Below, one piece after another: positions 45,869 to 56,109 of a stretch of 64,000 nucleotides of DNA; position 1 is the stretch's first letter; every line of letters begins with the position of its first letter. The stretch comes from FEN-1099 sp964511015 (GTDB lineage: Bacteria > Lernaellota > Lernaellaia > Lernaellales > Lernaellaceae). The stretch lies in the NCBI GenBank assembly GCA_964511015.1, contig CAZEDX010000013.1:1-64000 (forward strand), given 5' to 3'. The position numbers and the translations under genes are program-made. The notes under the pieces are model-generated. The model made no database searches. It was given only the letters and a program-made list of their open reading frames with translations, and was not told where the DNA came from.

Positions 45869-46216
45869 ATGAGTCTTCCTATTGTGAATCGGTCAGCAGT
45901 TCTTCTGATTGCCAGGCAAAGCTTCATTGACTGGATTAACCGGTGCCCCGACCCCGATCTGGAAATGACGCTGGAGGATTTGAACGATGAACCTACCGTT
46001 TATCTCATTCCAGAACAAGACGGAAGACCAGATGACTGGCTTAGAAGACACTTCCAGAAGCTATTCGAGGAAGAGCTTGAATCATGGTGCACTGATGAAT
46101 CACTCTGGCCGAAGGATCGTTCGTACGCGGTCTTTCGCCAATTTTTCGACGTTCGCTTTAGTTCGCTTGTGGTGGATATGACGTCAGAGCCAATCAAAAC
46201 GGACGAAGACGAATAG
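45869..46216 (+). CDS. Conserved hypothetical protein, acidic, single domain
   Basis: The 115-residue soluble acidic protein begins MSLPIVNRSAVLLIARQSF and includes FIDWINRCPDPD, LEDLNDEPTVYLIPE, LESWCTDESLWPKDRSY and FFDVRFSSLVVDM. This word order matches a widespread family of uncharacterised proteins, often mislabelled VacJ in databases (from memory, not a search). GAGG lies upstream of ATG 45869. It looks less GC-rich than its neighbours and stands alone. Confidence 0.75.
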   Translation: MSLPIVNRSAVLLIARQSFIDWINRCPDPDLEMTLEDLNDEPTVYLIPEQDGRPDDWLRRHFQKLFEEELESWCTDESLWPKDRSYAVFRQFFDVRFSSLVVDMTSEPIKTDEDE

Positions 46217-46453
46217 GCCGAGCAAAGAAACCGATTCTCGCCTTTGAGATTGTTCTTTTTCCCCAAATGTTCCCCATAGGCCTGGATCGAAAAACTAGCT
46301 GGTACCTTCGTATCATTGAAAATCGAAAATCGGAACCGGTGGAGTCCCTTGGGAGGTGAATTTAACCGGCAATCAAAGACTATGCCGCGAGCCGCCGAGA
46401 CAAGTGCCGAGAATGAATCGACACACTCCGGATTCAAGCGAACGGCGCGATGA

Positions 46454-49072
46454 TCACCACAGCGCCGGATCGAGCACGGTTTCGCAGTCGACTACTTCCG
46501 CACTGGTCGGGTTGCGGAACGGCGAACCGCAGTACTCGAGCAAGAAAATCAGTTCTTCCCAGCGCACCGTCTTGTTGTCCGGCGCGATGTCGCGGCTTGG
46601 GCGCTGCGGGAAGGTGCCATCGGGCACGGACGGATCCCACGGATCGTAGTAGCCCCAATCGTCGTACCAATCGACCGCTGCGGTGAATTGGTCGCGAATC
46701 AGGCGCGCTTCCTCGTTGGTCAGCGGCAGGCCGACGGTTGCCATCGCCAGCAGATACGCCGCCTGGTCGGGTTCGAACTCCGGCCAGTCTTCCCAGTTGC
46801 CGAAGCCGGCCATCATGTCGTCGGCGCGGCGCGCCAGGCCTTCCAACAGATCGTAGGCGACGTCGTTATTCTCGGTCATCAACGCGATATGGGCGGCGGC
46901 GACGTGAAAGTAGCGGATGATGGCCCAATTGAAGTAGTGCTGGTAGGAGGCGACGATTTCGTAGATCCAGCCAATGCCGTTGCCGCAATCGACGCCGAGC
47001 GGCTCGCCATAGGCGATTAGTGCCGAGGCCAGGCGCGGGTCGCATTCGGCGCTCGGCAACAGATCGGTGTAGGCCTCGAAACTCGCCAGGTCGTTGACCA
47101 GCCGCGGGTAGTCTATGTTCCATGGAATAAAGGTGTTGCCCCATTCGTCTTTGGTGCGGATGTAGTAGCCGGTATCGACGATATCACGCGCGAATTCGGT
47201 GAGGGCGTCGAGCGCGCCGGCGGCGGTTTCGCGCACGTCTTCGTCAACCGCGTCGGTCGACAGGCGCATCAGCCACGGCACGACACGGTAGATGTGCGGC
47301 ACGTCGTCTTTGCTGCGCATGTTGCGCACCCAGGTGGTTTCGCCGAAGTAGGGGTTGTATTCGTTGGGGATCGTCCAGCCGTTCCAGTCGAACTTGTATT
47401 GCTTGATTGGATCGTAGTCGATGACCGTCTCGCGGCCGCCTTCCTCCGTGTAGCTGTGGTTGGCGGGGAATGGCGTGCGCGGCATCAGCATCGGTTCAGG
47501 GTCGTTGTCGGTGAAGGTCAGTCCCCAGATCAAAGCCTGGATGCCCTTGGCGTGGCTGACCAGCACCTGGCGCATGTCTTCGTCCGCCGAAACCAGGTAG
47601 GCGGCGGCGATGTTGGCAAAAAGCTTCCCGGTGGGGATCATCAGGTTGTCGGACGGGCCAGTCTGACTGATGGTAACCACGCCGTCGAGCTTGCTGGCAG
47701 TGGAGTCGCCGATCTGCAATTTGTAATCGGGCCACCCCTGGCCGTTGTCGGCGGACATGCCGTAGCCGATCCACTGCAGGCGCTGAACATAGTAGCTGGC
47801 CTTATAGAAGGCGGTCACCTTTTGCGTGAACGTGGTGATCTCTTCGGGCGTCAGCGGGTCACCCACCGCCGGGCGGGTGAATTCGAAGGGCAACTCGTTG
47901 GGCCAGTCTTTGCTGACGACAGCGCGGTCTTGTTCGGCAGCCGGCGGCGCAAAAACGGGGCTGGGCCGTTGGGCGGGAGTCTCTGGCGGCAACGTGCGGA
48001 CGGGGCGCACGCCGTTGAGGTACCAGCGGAAGTCGGGCGTATGGCCGGTGCGGAACGCGGCACGGTTGCGCACGGCGCCCATGTAGCGCGCGGTCGAGCC
48101 GCGCAGAACGCGGAAGTGGCCGTCAGCCGGGCCGGCGGGGTCGATGGCCGGACCGGTCAAGTCGTTCTCGTACCAGTCCCACGTCCATTCCGCGACGTTG
48201 CCGATCATGTCGTACAGGCCCCAGTCGTTGGGTACTTTCTGCTTGACCGGTTGGGTGGACTTGTTGGAGTTGCCGCAAAACACGGCGATCTCGTCGATCA
48301 CCTGGTCGACCGGGTCGCAGGTGATTAGAGTCGGGTCGCCGTTGTAGGTGGCCGCGGTCGTGCCGGCGCGCGCGGCATATTCCCACTCTGCTTCGGTCGG
48401 CAGTCGGAATCCCGCACACTCGTAAGGGGTGTCCACTTCATTGAGGGTAAGTGTTGCCTTGCTGATGCCGCCGTTATTGGCGCAGTAGGAGTCCGTGTCG
48501 CCGGTGGTTTCGTCTTCGCATTGAATATCGGCCAGCACGTAACACGGATCGTAGCCGGCGGCGGCGGAGATGCGGTTGGCGTAGGCCGCGGCATCGTACC
48601 AAGTGATCGATTCGATCGGCATCATGTCGCCGTCGCCGTACGGCGGGTAGTAGTGCGGGTTGTACCCCATCACTTCTTCGAATTCCGCCTGTGTGACCTC
48701 GGTTTCCTTCATCTCGAAATGACGGGTCAGCGTGACTTGGTGCTGATTCTCGTTGAAACGGTGGCCGAGTTCGCCGGCCGGGCTGCCCATGTTGAAGGAA
48801 CCGGCTGGCACGTAGACGTAGCCGGGTGAGGTGGGCGGCGGCTCGGTATCGTCATCATCGATATCATCGTCGCTTGTGTCGTCATCGCCGGTATCGTCGT
48901 CGGACGTGTCATCATCATTGGCATCGTCGTCATTTGTGTCGTCATCGCCGGCGTCGTCGTCGGCCAGGTCGTCATCGGCCTGGCTGCCGTCGCCATCGTC
49001 TGACGAGGAACAGGCAACGAGCAGCAGAGAGAGAACGGCGAGCAGACAGACCAACCAACGGGAGGTATTCAT
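46454..49072 (-). CDS. Asp-rich-linker lipoprotein with FGE-like domain and large C-terminal domain
   Basis: The 872-residue protein has lipobox LLVACS (Cys21) and an acidic spacer of eight to nine DDDxx units (33-75). An FGE/SUMF1-type domain follows (~85-365: YVYVPAGSFNMGSPAGE, KETEVTQAEFEEVMG, GFRLPTEAEWEYAARAG, GNVAEWTWDWY, RVLRGSTARYMG). The terminal family strand reads NGVRPVRT without the Cys found in active formylglycine-generating enzymes, so catalysis is unlikely. The C-terminal ~490 residues are rich in Trp and Tyr, probably an alpha/alpha-toroid, and unrecognised. ATG 49072 follows AGGAAGT. Confidence 0.83.
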   Translation of the reverse strand: MNTSRWLVCLLAVLSLLLVACSSSDDGDGSQADDDLADDDAGDDDTNDDDANDDDTSDDDTGDDDTSDDDIDDDDTEPPPTSPGYVYVPAGSFNMGSPAGELGHRFNENQHQVTLTRHFEMKETEVTQAEFEEVMGYNPHYYPPYGDGDMMPIESITWYDAAAYANRISAAAGYDPCYVLADIQCEDETTGDTDSYCANNGGISKATLTLNEVDTPYECAGFRLPTEAEWEYAARAGTTAATYNGDPTLITCDPVDQVIDEIAVFCGNSNKSTQPVKQKVPNDWGLYDMIGNVAEWTWDWYENDLTGPAIDPAGPADGHFRVLRGSTARYMGAVRNRAAFRTGHTPDFRWYLNGVRPVRTLPPETPAQRPSPVFAPPAAEQDRAVVSKDWPNELPFEFTRPAVGDPLTPEEITTFTQKVTAFYKASYYVQRLQWIGYGMSADNGQGWPDYKLQIGDSTASKLDGVVTISQTGPSDNLMIPTGKLFANIAAAYLVSADEDMRQVLVSHAKGIQALIWGLTFTDNDPEPMLMPRTPFPANHSYTEEGGRETVIDYDPIKQYKFDWNGWTIPNEYNPYFGETTWVRNMRSKDDVPHIYRVVPWLMRLSTDAVDEDVRETAAGALDALTEFARDIVDTGYYIRTKDEWGNTFIPWNIDYPRLVNDLASFEAYTDLLPSAECDPRLASALIAYGEPLGVDCGNGIGWIYEIVASYQHYFNWAIIRYFHVAAAHIALMTENNDVAYDLLEGLARRADDMMAGFGNWEDWPEFEPDQAAYLLAMATVGLPLTNEEARLIRDQFTAAVDWYDDWGYYDPWDPSVPDGTFPQRPSRDIAPDNKTVRWEELIFLLEYCGSPFRNPTSAEVVDCETVLDPALW
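48848..48976. repeat. 15-base-period Asp-codon tandem repeat
   Basis: It encodes repeated DDDxx pentads (TN, AN, TS, TG, TS, etc.) between the lipid anchor and the FGE-like domain. The period is clear at the DNA level, so length variation by slippage is plausible. Confidence 0.85.
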
Positions 49073-49267
49073 GACTTCCTCGACAAAAAGGTTTTTGTCT
49101 TCATGTGCCGCGGCCACCGGACGGGCGAAGATGAACCATGTAATCACGACGTCCGACGCCGCGTCAACATCAAGGCCTGGCGCCGCGCCAGACGGGTTCC
49201 TTTTTTCGTTGCATCTGTCGGAGGCGATGGGTATGATCCGGTCCGGTTAGCAAAAAGGGCACGAAAC

Positions 49268-49606
49268 ATGGCGATTGAAGCGATCGGTGGTGCGGCGGCC
49301 AATGCGATGACGCGGATGGCGGTAAAAGCCAACCCCGCGGCGGCCACTGGCGCGGCGTCGTCGGCCGGCGGGTCTGGTGGCCTATTGGATTCGCTGACGA
49401 TTTACGACCCGCGCGACACCAACCGCGACGGCAAGGTCTCGATCCCGGAACTCATTGCCTGGGAAGAAAAGCAGGGCCTGCAGGCCAGCAATACCAAGTC
49501 GGTAGCCGGCGGTAGCCAGGCACAGAGCCCGGCGCAGTACGACAAACAAGGCAAACAGACCGTGACGACGGACACCGCGGCGAGCCTCATCGACCTGCGC
49601 GTGTGA
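49268..49606 (+). CDS. Small protein with an EF-hand-like calcium motif
   Basis: The 112-residue protein has an Ala/Gly-rich N-terminus (MAIEAIGGAAANAMTRMAVK), then one calcium-loop-like DTNRDGKVSIPEL (residues ~51-63: D1, N3, D5, K7, S9, E12 positions). A Gln/Ser/Thr-rich tail follows. There is no signal peptide. The single loop resembles dockerin or EF-hand units and flagellar or rod-cap-associated small proteins, but no family is recognised. ATG 49268 is chosen from AAAGGG upstream. Confidence 0.65.
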   Translation: MAIEAIGGAAANAMTRMAVKANPAAATGAASSAGGSGGLLDSLTIYDPRDTNRDGKVSIPELIAWEEKQGLQASNTKSVAGGSQAQSPAQYDKQGKQTVTTDTAASLIDLRV

Positions 49607-49662
49607 CCCCCAAACCACTGTGGCCCCGGTGCGGCTGACCCGGCCGTCGCCCGGCATCTTGC

Positions 49663-49691
49663 TTGCTTGTGCCGGGGTTCGGACTTATAAG
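49663..49691 (+). promoter_or_regulatory. Predicted promoter of pgk-tpiA
   Basis: A -35 TTGCTT (49663-49668), 17-base spacer and -10 TATAAG (49686-49691), 31 bases ahead of the pgk start. Confidence 0.6.
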
Positions 49692-49722
49692 GTTCCCAGA
49701 CCCTATACAAAGGAATTCGGCC

Positions 49723-50907
49723 ATGGCGATCAAATTTATCGACGAACTGGAATTCGAGGGCAAGCGGGTATTCATCCGCGCCGACCTGAACGTGCCGCTG
49801 AACGACGCGGGCCAGATCACCGACGACACGCGTATTAAGGCGGTGTTGCCGACCATTCGCCAGGTGATGCGCAAGGGCGGGCGGCTGATCGTGGCTAGCC
49901 ATCTGGGTCGGCCGAAGGGCAAGCGCGACGACAAAATGTCGCTGATGCCGGTGGCCGAGCGCCTGGCCGAATTGCTCGAACGGCAGGTGATCATGGCGCC
50001 CGACGTTGTCTCAGACGGCGTGAAGGTCGTGGCGATGCAGCTCAAGGACGGTGAGATCCTGCTGCTGGAAAACCTCCGCTTTCACCCGGGCGAAACGGCC
50101 AACGACCCCGAGTTCATCGCCAAGCTGGCGGAAATGACCGAGGTCTACGTCAACGACGCGTTCGGCAGCAGCCACCGCGCGCACTCCAGCGTGGAAGGGT
50201 TGCCCCGCGTGATCAAGGAACGCGCGGCCGGCTACCTGATGCGCAAGGAATTGCGCTACCTGCAGGAAGCACTGGCCGATCCGGACCGTCCGTTCTGGGC
50301 CATCCTCGGCGGCGCGAAAGTCAGCGACAAGATCGGCGTGGTCGACAACCTCTTGTCGAAGGTCGACGGCCTGATCATCGGCGGCGGCATGGCTTACACC
50401 TTCCTCGCGGCGCAGGGGCACAACGTCGGCAAGAGTCTGGTCGACCAGGCGAAGATCGCTTATGCCGGCGACGTGTTGGACAAAGCGAAAAAGAAGGGCG
50501 TGCAGCTTCTGCTGCCGCTCGACCATGTGGTGGCCACGGCGATCAACGAATTTGCGGAAACCAAGATCGTGGACAACGATCACATTCCGCCAGACCGCAT
50601 GGGGTTGGACATCGGACCGCGCACCATCGACCTGTACCGTAAGGCGCTGTCCGGCGCGAAGACTGTCGTCTGGAACGGCCCGATGGGCGTGTTCGAACAG
50701 CCGGCGTTCGCCAACGGCACTTTCGAAATCGCCAAGGCGGTGGCGGACAGCGGCGCGGTGTCGATCGTCGGCGGCGGTGAATCGGTTTCGGCCGTGAAGA
50801 AAGCCGGGGTGGCGGACAAGATCAGCCACGTATCCACCGGCGGCGGCGCGAGTCTCGAGTTGTTGGAAGGCAAGGTGCTGCCCGGCGTGGCGGCACTGGA
50901 AAGCTGA
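49723..50907 (+). CDS. pgk: Phosphoglycerate kinase
   Basis: Pgk transfers phosphate between 1,3-bisphosphoglycerate and ADP. The 394-residue length is standard. Signatures are KRVFIRADLNVPLND, SHLGRPKGKRDDKMSL, LLENLRFHPGE, VNDAFGSSHRAHSS, ILGGAKVSDKIGVVDNLL, and the C-terminal nucleotide-binding WNGPMGVFE and GGGESVSAV. ATG 49723 follows AAAGGA. No gapA precedes it, unlike many gap-pgk-tpi clusters; tpiA follows after 30 bases. Confidence 0.98.
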   Translation: MAIKFIDELEFEGKRVFIRADLNVPLNDAGQITDDTRIKAVLPTIRQVMRKGGRLIVASHLGRPKGKRDDKMSLMPVAERLAELLERQVIMAPDVVSDGVKVVAMQLKDGEILLLENLRFHPGETANDPEFIAKLAEMTEVYVNDAFGSSHRAHSSVEGLPRVIKERAAGYLMRKELRYLQEALADPDRPFWAILGGAKVSDKIGVVDNLLSKVDGLIIGGGMAYTFLAAQGHNVGKSLVDQAKIAYAGDVLDKAKKKGVQLLLPLDHVVATAINEFAETKIVDNDHIPPDRMGLDIGPRTIDLYRKALSGAKTVVWNGPMGVFEQPAFANGTFEIAKAVADSGAVSIVGGGESVSAVKKAGVADKISHVSTGGGASLELLEGKVLPGVAALES

Positions 50908-50937
50908 TTTCCGGTTTTTCGTTGCGAAGGAGCAAAC

Positions 50938-51696
50938 ATGGCACGGCGAGCGATTTTGGCAGGCAACTGGAAGATGTACATGCTGTCTGGTCCGGCGAAA
51001 GAGTTGGCGTCCGACTTGGCGGCAAAGGTCGGCAAGGTTGCCGACCGCGATATCGTGTTGATTCCGCCCTTTACCGCGCTGGCGACGGTGCGTGAGGCCA
51101 TTGCCGGCACCACCATCGCCTTGGGCGCGCAGAACGGTTATCCGAAAAACGAAGGCGCGTTCACGGGCGAAGTATCGATGGCGATGCTGGCCGACGCCGG
51201 CTGCCGCTATGTGGTGATTGGCCACAGCGAGCGGCGGCAATTCTTCGGTGAGACCAACGCCGGCTGCAAAGAGAAGATCGTGGCCGCGTTCGCCGCGGGC
51301 CTGACGCCGATCTATTGCATCGGTGAACTGTTGGCCGAGCGCGAAGCGGGCCACACCTTCGCGGTGGTCAAGCAACAACTCGAAGAAGGGTTGGCCGGAC
51401 TCGATACCGCGTTGGCGCCGAAGTTGGTGCTGGCCTATGAACCGGTCTGGGCGATCGGCACCGGCAAGACCGCAACGCCGGCCCAGGCGCAGGAAGTTCA
51501 CGCGTTCATTCGTGAATGGCTAAACGAGCGCTTCGGCGCAGGTGCGGCGCAAGTGATGCGCATTCAATACGGCGGGTCGGTGAAACCGGACAACGTAGAT
51601 GAACTGATGGCGTGTCCGGATGTGGACGGTGCGTTGGTCGGCGGCGCCTCATTGAAGGCTGACGGCTTCGCGCGCATTGTGCAGTTTGTGGGGTGA
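50938..51696 (+). CDS. tpiA: Triosephosphate isomerase
   Basis: TpiA interconverts dihydroxyacetone phosphate and glyceraldehyde 3-phosphate. The 252-residue TIM barrel has the N-terminal AGNWKMY (catalytic Lys), VVIGHSERRQFFGE (catalytic His), LAYEPVWAIGTGKTA (catalytic Glu and loop 6) and QYGGSVKPDNV with GGASLKAD for the phosphate. It is translated from ATG 50938 after AAGGAGC and co-transcribed with pgk. Confidence 0.98.
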   Translation: MARRAILAGNWKMYMLSGPAKELASDLAAKVGKVADRDIVLIPPFTALATVREAIAGTTIALGAQNGYPKNEGAFTGEVSMAMLADAGCRYVVIGHSERRQFFGETNAGCKEKIVAAFAAGLTPIYCIGELLAEREAGHTFAVVKQQLEEGLAGLDTALAPKLVLAYEPVWAIGTGKTATPAQAQEVHAFIREWLNERFGAGAAQVMRIQYGGSVKPDNVDELMACPDVDGALVGGASLKADGFARIVQFVG

Positions 51697-51754
51697 TGTC
51701 GCTGGCTTGTGGCGAAATCTTCCCAGAACGTATAGGTAGTGCTTTCGACTGCTC

Positions 51755-51783
51755 TTGCGGGGCGGATTGGCGTGCCGTATAAT
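51755..51783 (+). promoter_or_regulatory. Predicted strong promoter upstream of rpsA
   Basis: A -35 TTGCGG (51755-51760), 17-base spacer and a perfect -10 TATAAT (51778-51783). The predicted start site, near 51790, gives a leader of about 180 bases for rpsA. Confidence 0.7.
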
Positions 51784-51801
51784 GCGCGGTCTTTGAGACT
51801 C

Positions 51802-51893
51802 TAGGTTGGCCGCAACCTACTGAATTATGGGGATTTTTCGGCCTGCTGCGAGTGCTTGAAACCGGCGTGAAAGCCGTCCGGTGACGGTTTTTT
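51802..51893 (+). promoter_or_regulatory. Structured rpsA leader with intrinsic terminator (attenuator or small RNA)
   Basis: A 7-bp hairpin TAGGTTG-GCCG-CAACCTA (51802-51819) is followed by an intrinsic terminator CCGTC-CGGT-GACGG (51874-51887) with six T (51888-51893). An upstream ACCGG (51861-51865) can pair with CCGGT (51878-51882), disrupting the terminator. Transcription from the TATAAT promoter either ends here, making a ~100-base RNA, or reads through into rpsA. Confidence 0.55.
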
Positions 51894-51970
51894 CGGTCCG
51901 GACCGGGTGAGTGGTGTGCATCGATCGCCTACGGGCGTTCGAAATATACGTTGAAGGGAGAACAGTATCC

Positions 51971-53773
<1,803 letters not shown>

Positions 53774-53788
53774 GCAAGTGGCGAGTTT

Positions 53789-53825
53789 CCCGGGAGCGGA
53801 ACCGGCAACGGCATCCGCTCCCGGG
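53789..53825 (+). terminator. Long hairpin after rpsA
   Basis: A perfect 12-bp stem CCCGGGAGCGGA/TCCGCTCCCGGG (53789-53800 and 53814-53825) with a 13-base loop. Only a weak T tail follows (GTTAG), so termination may be partial, leaving some read-through to sppA. Confidence 0.6.
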
Positions 53826-53853
53826 GTTAGTCATTCGATAGGGCGGTTCGTAC

Positions 53854-54747
53854 ATGAAGCGGCATCCGGTCCTTTGGGGATTCCTGATCGTCGGCCTCGT
53901 AGCGGTCGCTTTCTATTTTTTGGTGGTGGCTTCGTTCTTGATTTTTGATCAGCATCGCGTCGACGTGCCGCTGATGGGCGATTCCTTCGGCGTGGTCGAA
54001 GTTTTCGGCCTGATCGAATCGGCCGCCGACATCAACGAGACGATTCGGGATTTCGCGGAGGACAGCTCGCTGCGGGCGATCGTGGTGCATATTGATTCGC
54101 CCGGTGGCGCGGTGGGTCCGACGCAGGAGATCTACACCGAGTTGCGCAAGGCCGCGAAACGGAAACCGGTATGGGCTTCGCTCAGCGGCACCGCGGCGTC
54201 GGGCGGATTCTACATCGCCTGCGCTGCGGATCGTATTATCGCCAATCCGGGCACGCTGACCGGCTCGATCGGAGTGCTGATGGAATTCATCACCGGCGAG
54301 GAAGCCTTTGCCAAGCTCGGACTCAAGAGCCAGGTAGTCAAATCGGGCCGGTTCAAGGCCACCGGCAATATCGGACGCACCGTGAACGGCGAAGAGGAAC
54401 GAATGCTGCAAAGCACGGTGGACGACGTGCACCGGCAGTTTATCGCCGCGGTGGCGGAGGGACGCAAGAAGAAGTATGAAGAAATCGCTCCCTTGGCCGA
54501 CGGCCGCATCTTCACCGGCGCACAGGCGCGGGATGCCGGCCTGATCGACGAACTGGGCAATTTCTACGATGCCGTCGACCTGCTGAAGAAAGAGCTGAAG
54601 ATCGCCGGCAAGGTCGAACTGGTCTATCCCGAGAAGAAACACAAAAGTTGGCTGGACTATTTTGTTGAAGGGGTTGCCACACATTTGCAACGCGCGTTGT
54701 TCGCGGAGAGATCGCCCGCGCCATTCGGGCGTCTCTATTTTCGCTGA
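53854..54747 (+). CDS. sppA: Signal peptide peptidase SppA, short form
   Basis: SppA degrades cleaved signal peptides in the membrane. The 297-residue protein has one N-terminal membrane anchor (~8-32) and a ClpP-like fold: VVHIDSPGGAVGP, the nucleophile Ser116 in TAASGGFYIACAADRI, GTLTGSIGV, and the general base Lys163 in VVKSGRFK. The length matches the 36-kDa (single-repeat) type rather than the double-length E. coli form. It lies between rpsA and ihfB. Confidence 0.94.
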   Translation: MKRHPVLWGFLIVGLVAVAFYFLVVASFLIFDQHRVDVPLMGDSFGVVEVFGLIESAADINETIRDFAEDSSLRAIVVHIDSPGGAVGPTQEIYTELRKAAKRKPVWASLSGTAASGGFYIACAADRIIANPGTLTGSIGVLMEFITGEEAFAKLGLKSQVVKSGRFKATGNIGRTVNGEEERMLQSTVDDVHRQFIAAVAEGRKKKYEEIAPLADGRIFTGAQARDAGLIDELGNFYDAVDLLKKELKIAGKVELVYPEKKHKSWLDYFVEGVATHLQRALFAERSPAPFGRLYFR

Positions 54748-54762
54748 GGAGGTAATGGATCG

Positions 54763-55050
54763 ATGACGAAGAGCGATTTGGTCAATGACGTGGCCAAAGC
54801 GGTTCCCGGCGGCAAAAAACGTGACGCCGAAGTGATCGTCAATACGATTTTCGATCGCATGACCGAAGCCCTGGTCGTTGGTGACCGGATCGAGATCCGC
54901 GGCTTCGGCAGCTTTCACTTGCGTGAACGCAAGGCGCGAGTCGGACGCAATCCGAAGACGTCTGATCGCGTGCAGGTTCCTTCCAAGAAAGTTCCGTTTT
55001 TCAAGGCGGGCAAGCAATTGAAAAAGCTCGTCGACAGCCCTAAGAAATAG
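54763..55050 (+). CDS. ihfB: Integration host factor/HU-family DNA-bending protein (IHF beta-like)
   Basis: The 95-residue basic DNA-bending protein has the HU/IHF order: MTKSDLVNDVAKAV, RIEIRGFGSFHLRERKAR, then RNPKTSDRVQVPSKK with the intercalating Pro of the beta arm, and KKVPFFKAGKQLK. Position just after rpsA-sppA supports ihfB rather than HU or ihfA. The ribosome site is GAGGAGGT-like before ATG 54763. Confidence 0.9.
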   Translation: MTKSDLVNDVAKAVPGGKKRDAEVIVNTIFDRMTEALVVGDRIEIRGFGSFHLRERKARVGRNPKTSDRVQVPSKKVPFFKAGKQLKKLVDSPKK

Positions 55051-55067
55051 CGGCGGGGCGCCCTCCA

Positions 55068-55562
55068 ATGCGGGTTGGGATCTTGGCGGATACGCACCTA
55101 TCCCGCGTGCGGCGTGACGATCCTGCGGTTTCGTGGGCCATCGAGCAATTCGCCGACATCGACGCGATCTTGCACGCCGGAGACGTGGGCGATCTCGATT
55201 GGCTGGAAACAGTGGCCTTTGCCGGCATACCGATTTATGCGGTGGCCGGCAACTGCGACGAATCACTCGGTGATCCACGTCTGCCCGGCCAACGGATTGT
55301 GACCTTCGACCGTTGGCGCGTCGGCCTAACCCACGGGTGGGGCGGCCCTAACGGCATGGTGGACCGGGTGGCGACGCTGTTTGCCCGCGACGAGGTGCAG
55401 GCGGTGGTGTTCGGACATTCTCACCAACCGCATCTGGAAAAGAGACAGGGAGTGGTCTACTTTAACCCCGGTTCCCTGACCCAGCCGCGAGGCGGACCTC
55501 CGTCGTTGGGTTTGCTGACCGAACAGGACGGCGTACTGACGTTCACGCACGTCAGCCGCTAG
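55068..55562 (+). CDS. YfcE/MJ0936-type metallophosphoesterase
   Basis: The 164-residue calcineurin-like phosphodiesterase has all metal motifs: GILADTHL (Asp8, His10), LHAGDVGD, AVAGNCDE, LTHGWGG and VFGHSHQP, ending NPGSLTQPRGGPPSLG. Homologues hydrolyse model phosphodiesters and sometimes cyclic nucleotides; the true substrate is unknown. It starts 17 bases after ihfB. Confidence 0.9.
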   Translation: MRVGILADTHLSRVRRDDPAVSWAIEQFADIDAILHAGDVGDLDWLETVAFAGIPIYAVAGNCDESLGDPRLPGQRIVTFDRWRVGLTHGWGGPNGMVDRVATLFARDEVQAVVFGHSHQPHLEKRQGVVYFNPGSLTQPRGGPPSLGLLTEQDGVLTFTHVSR

Positions 55563-55581
55563 GCGGGAGCGAGACGAGAAG

Positions 55582-56109
55582 ATGGATCGCATGCACGCAC
55601 CATGGCGCATCGGCTACATCAAGGAAGAAAAGCCGGAAGGGTGTATTTTCTGCCTCAAACCGCCGTTCAACACCGATGGGGCGAATCTCATTCTGGTCCG
55701 TGGTGAGACTTGTTTTGCGATAATGAACAAGTTCCCGTACACCAACGGCCACCTGATGGTCGCGCCATACGCGCACATCGGCGAGGTGGAAGTACTGCCG
55801 GTGGACATTTGGCAAGACATGCTGGCCATGGCTCAGTGGCTAGTGCGCGCCATGAAACAAGTAATGAAGCCGCACGGCTTCAATCTGGGGGTCAATGTCG
55901 GCCGGGTCGCCGGAGCGGGCATGGACGGACATCTGCACCTGCACATCGTTCCGCGTTGGAACGGCGACGTGAATTTTATGCCGGTACTGGCCGATTGCCG
56001 TGTGATCAGCGAACATATTGAAGCAAGCTACGCGTCGATTATCTCCGCTTTGGACGAAATCGGTGCGTACAAGGTATACGAAAAACCGCGCGAAACGGGG
56101 AAGCCATGA
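55582..56109 (+). CDS. HIT-family hydrolase (Ap4A phosphorylase/AMP hydrolase-like)
   Basis: The 175-residue protein has the histidine triad DGHLHLHIVPRW near residue 115, with the N-terminal CIFCLKPP and LNPFPY-like MNKFPYTNGHLMVAPYAH. The Cys pair may bind zinc as in Fhit-like branch members. It cleaves or phosphorolyses dinucleoside polyphosphates or nucleotide-phosphoramidates. Its stop overlaps the next start (ATGA). Confidence 0.9.
   Translation: MDRMHAPWRIGYIKEEKPEGCIFCLKPPFNTDGANLILVRGETCFAIMNKFPYTNGHLMVAPYAHIGEVEVLPVDIWQDMLAMAQWLVRAMKQVMKPHGFNLGVNVGRVAGAGMDGHLHLHIVPRWNGDVNFMPVLADCRVISEHIEASYASIISALDEIGAYKVYEKPRETGKP

Noticed and set aside
48848..48976. Periodic repeats considered as a CRISPR array
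   Set aside because: The 15-base units have no spacers, are in frame inside a gene and encode Asp pentads.
50011..51501. 496-codon minus-strand frame opposite pgk and tpiA
   Set aside because: It spans two classical glycolytic genes with full catalytic motifs on the plus strand.
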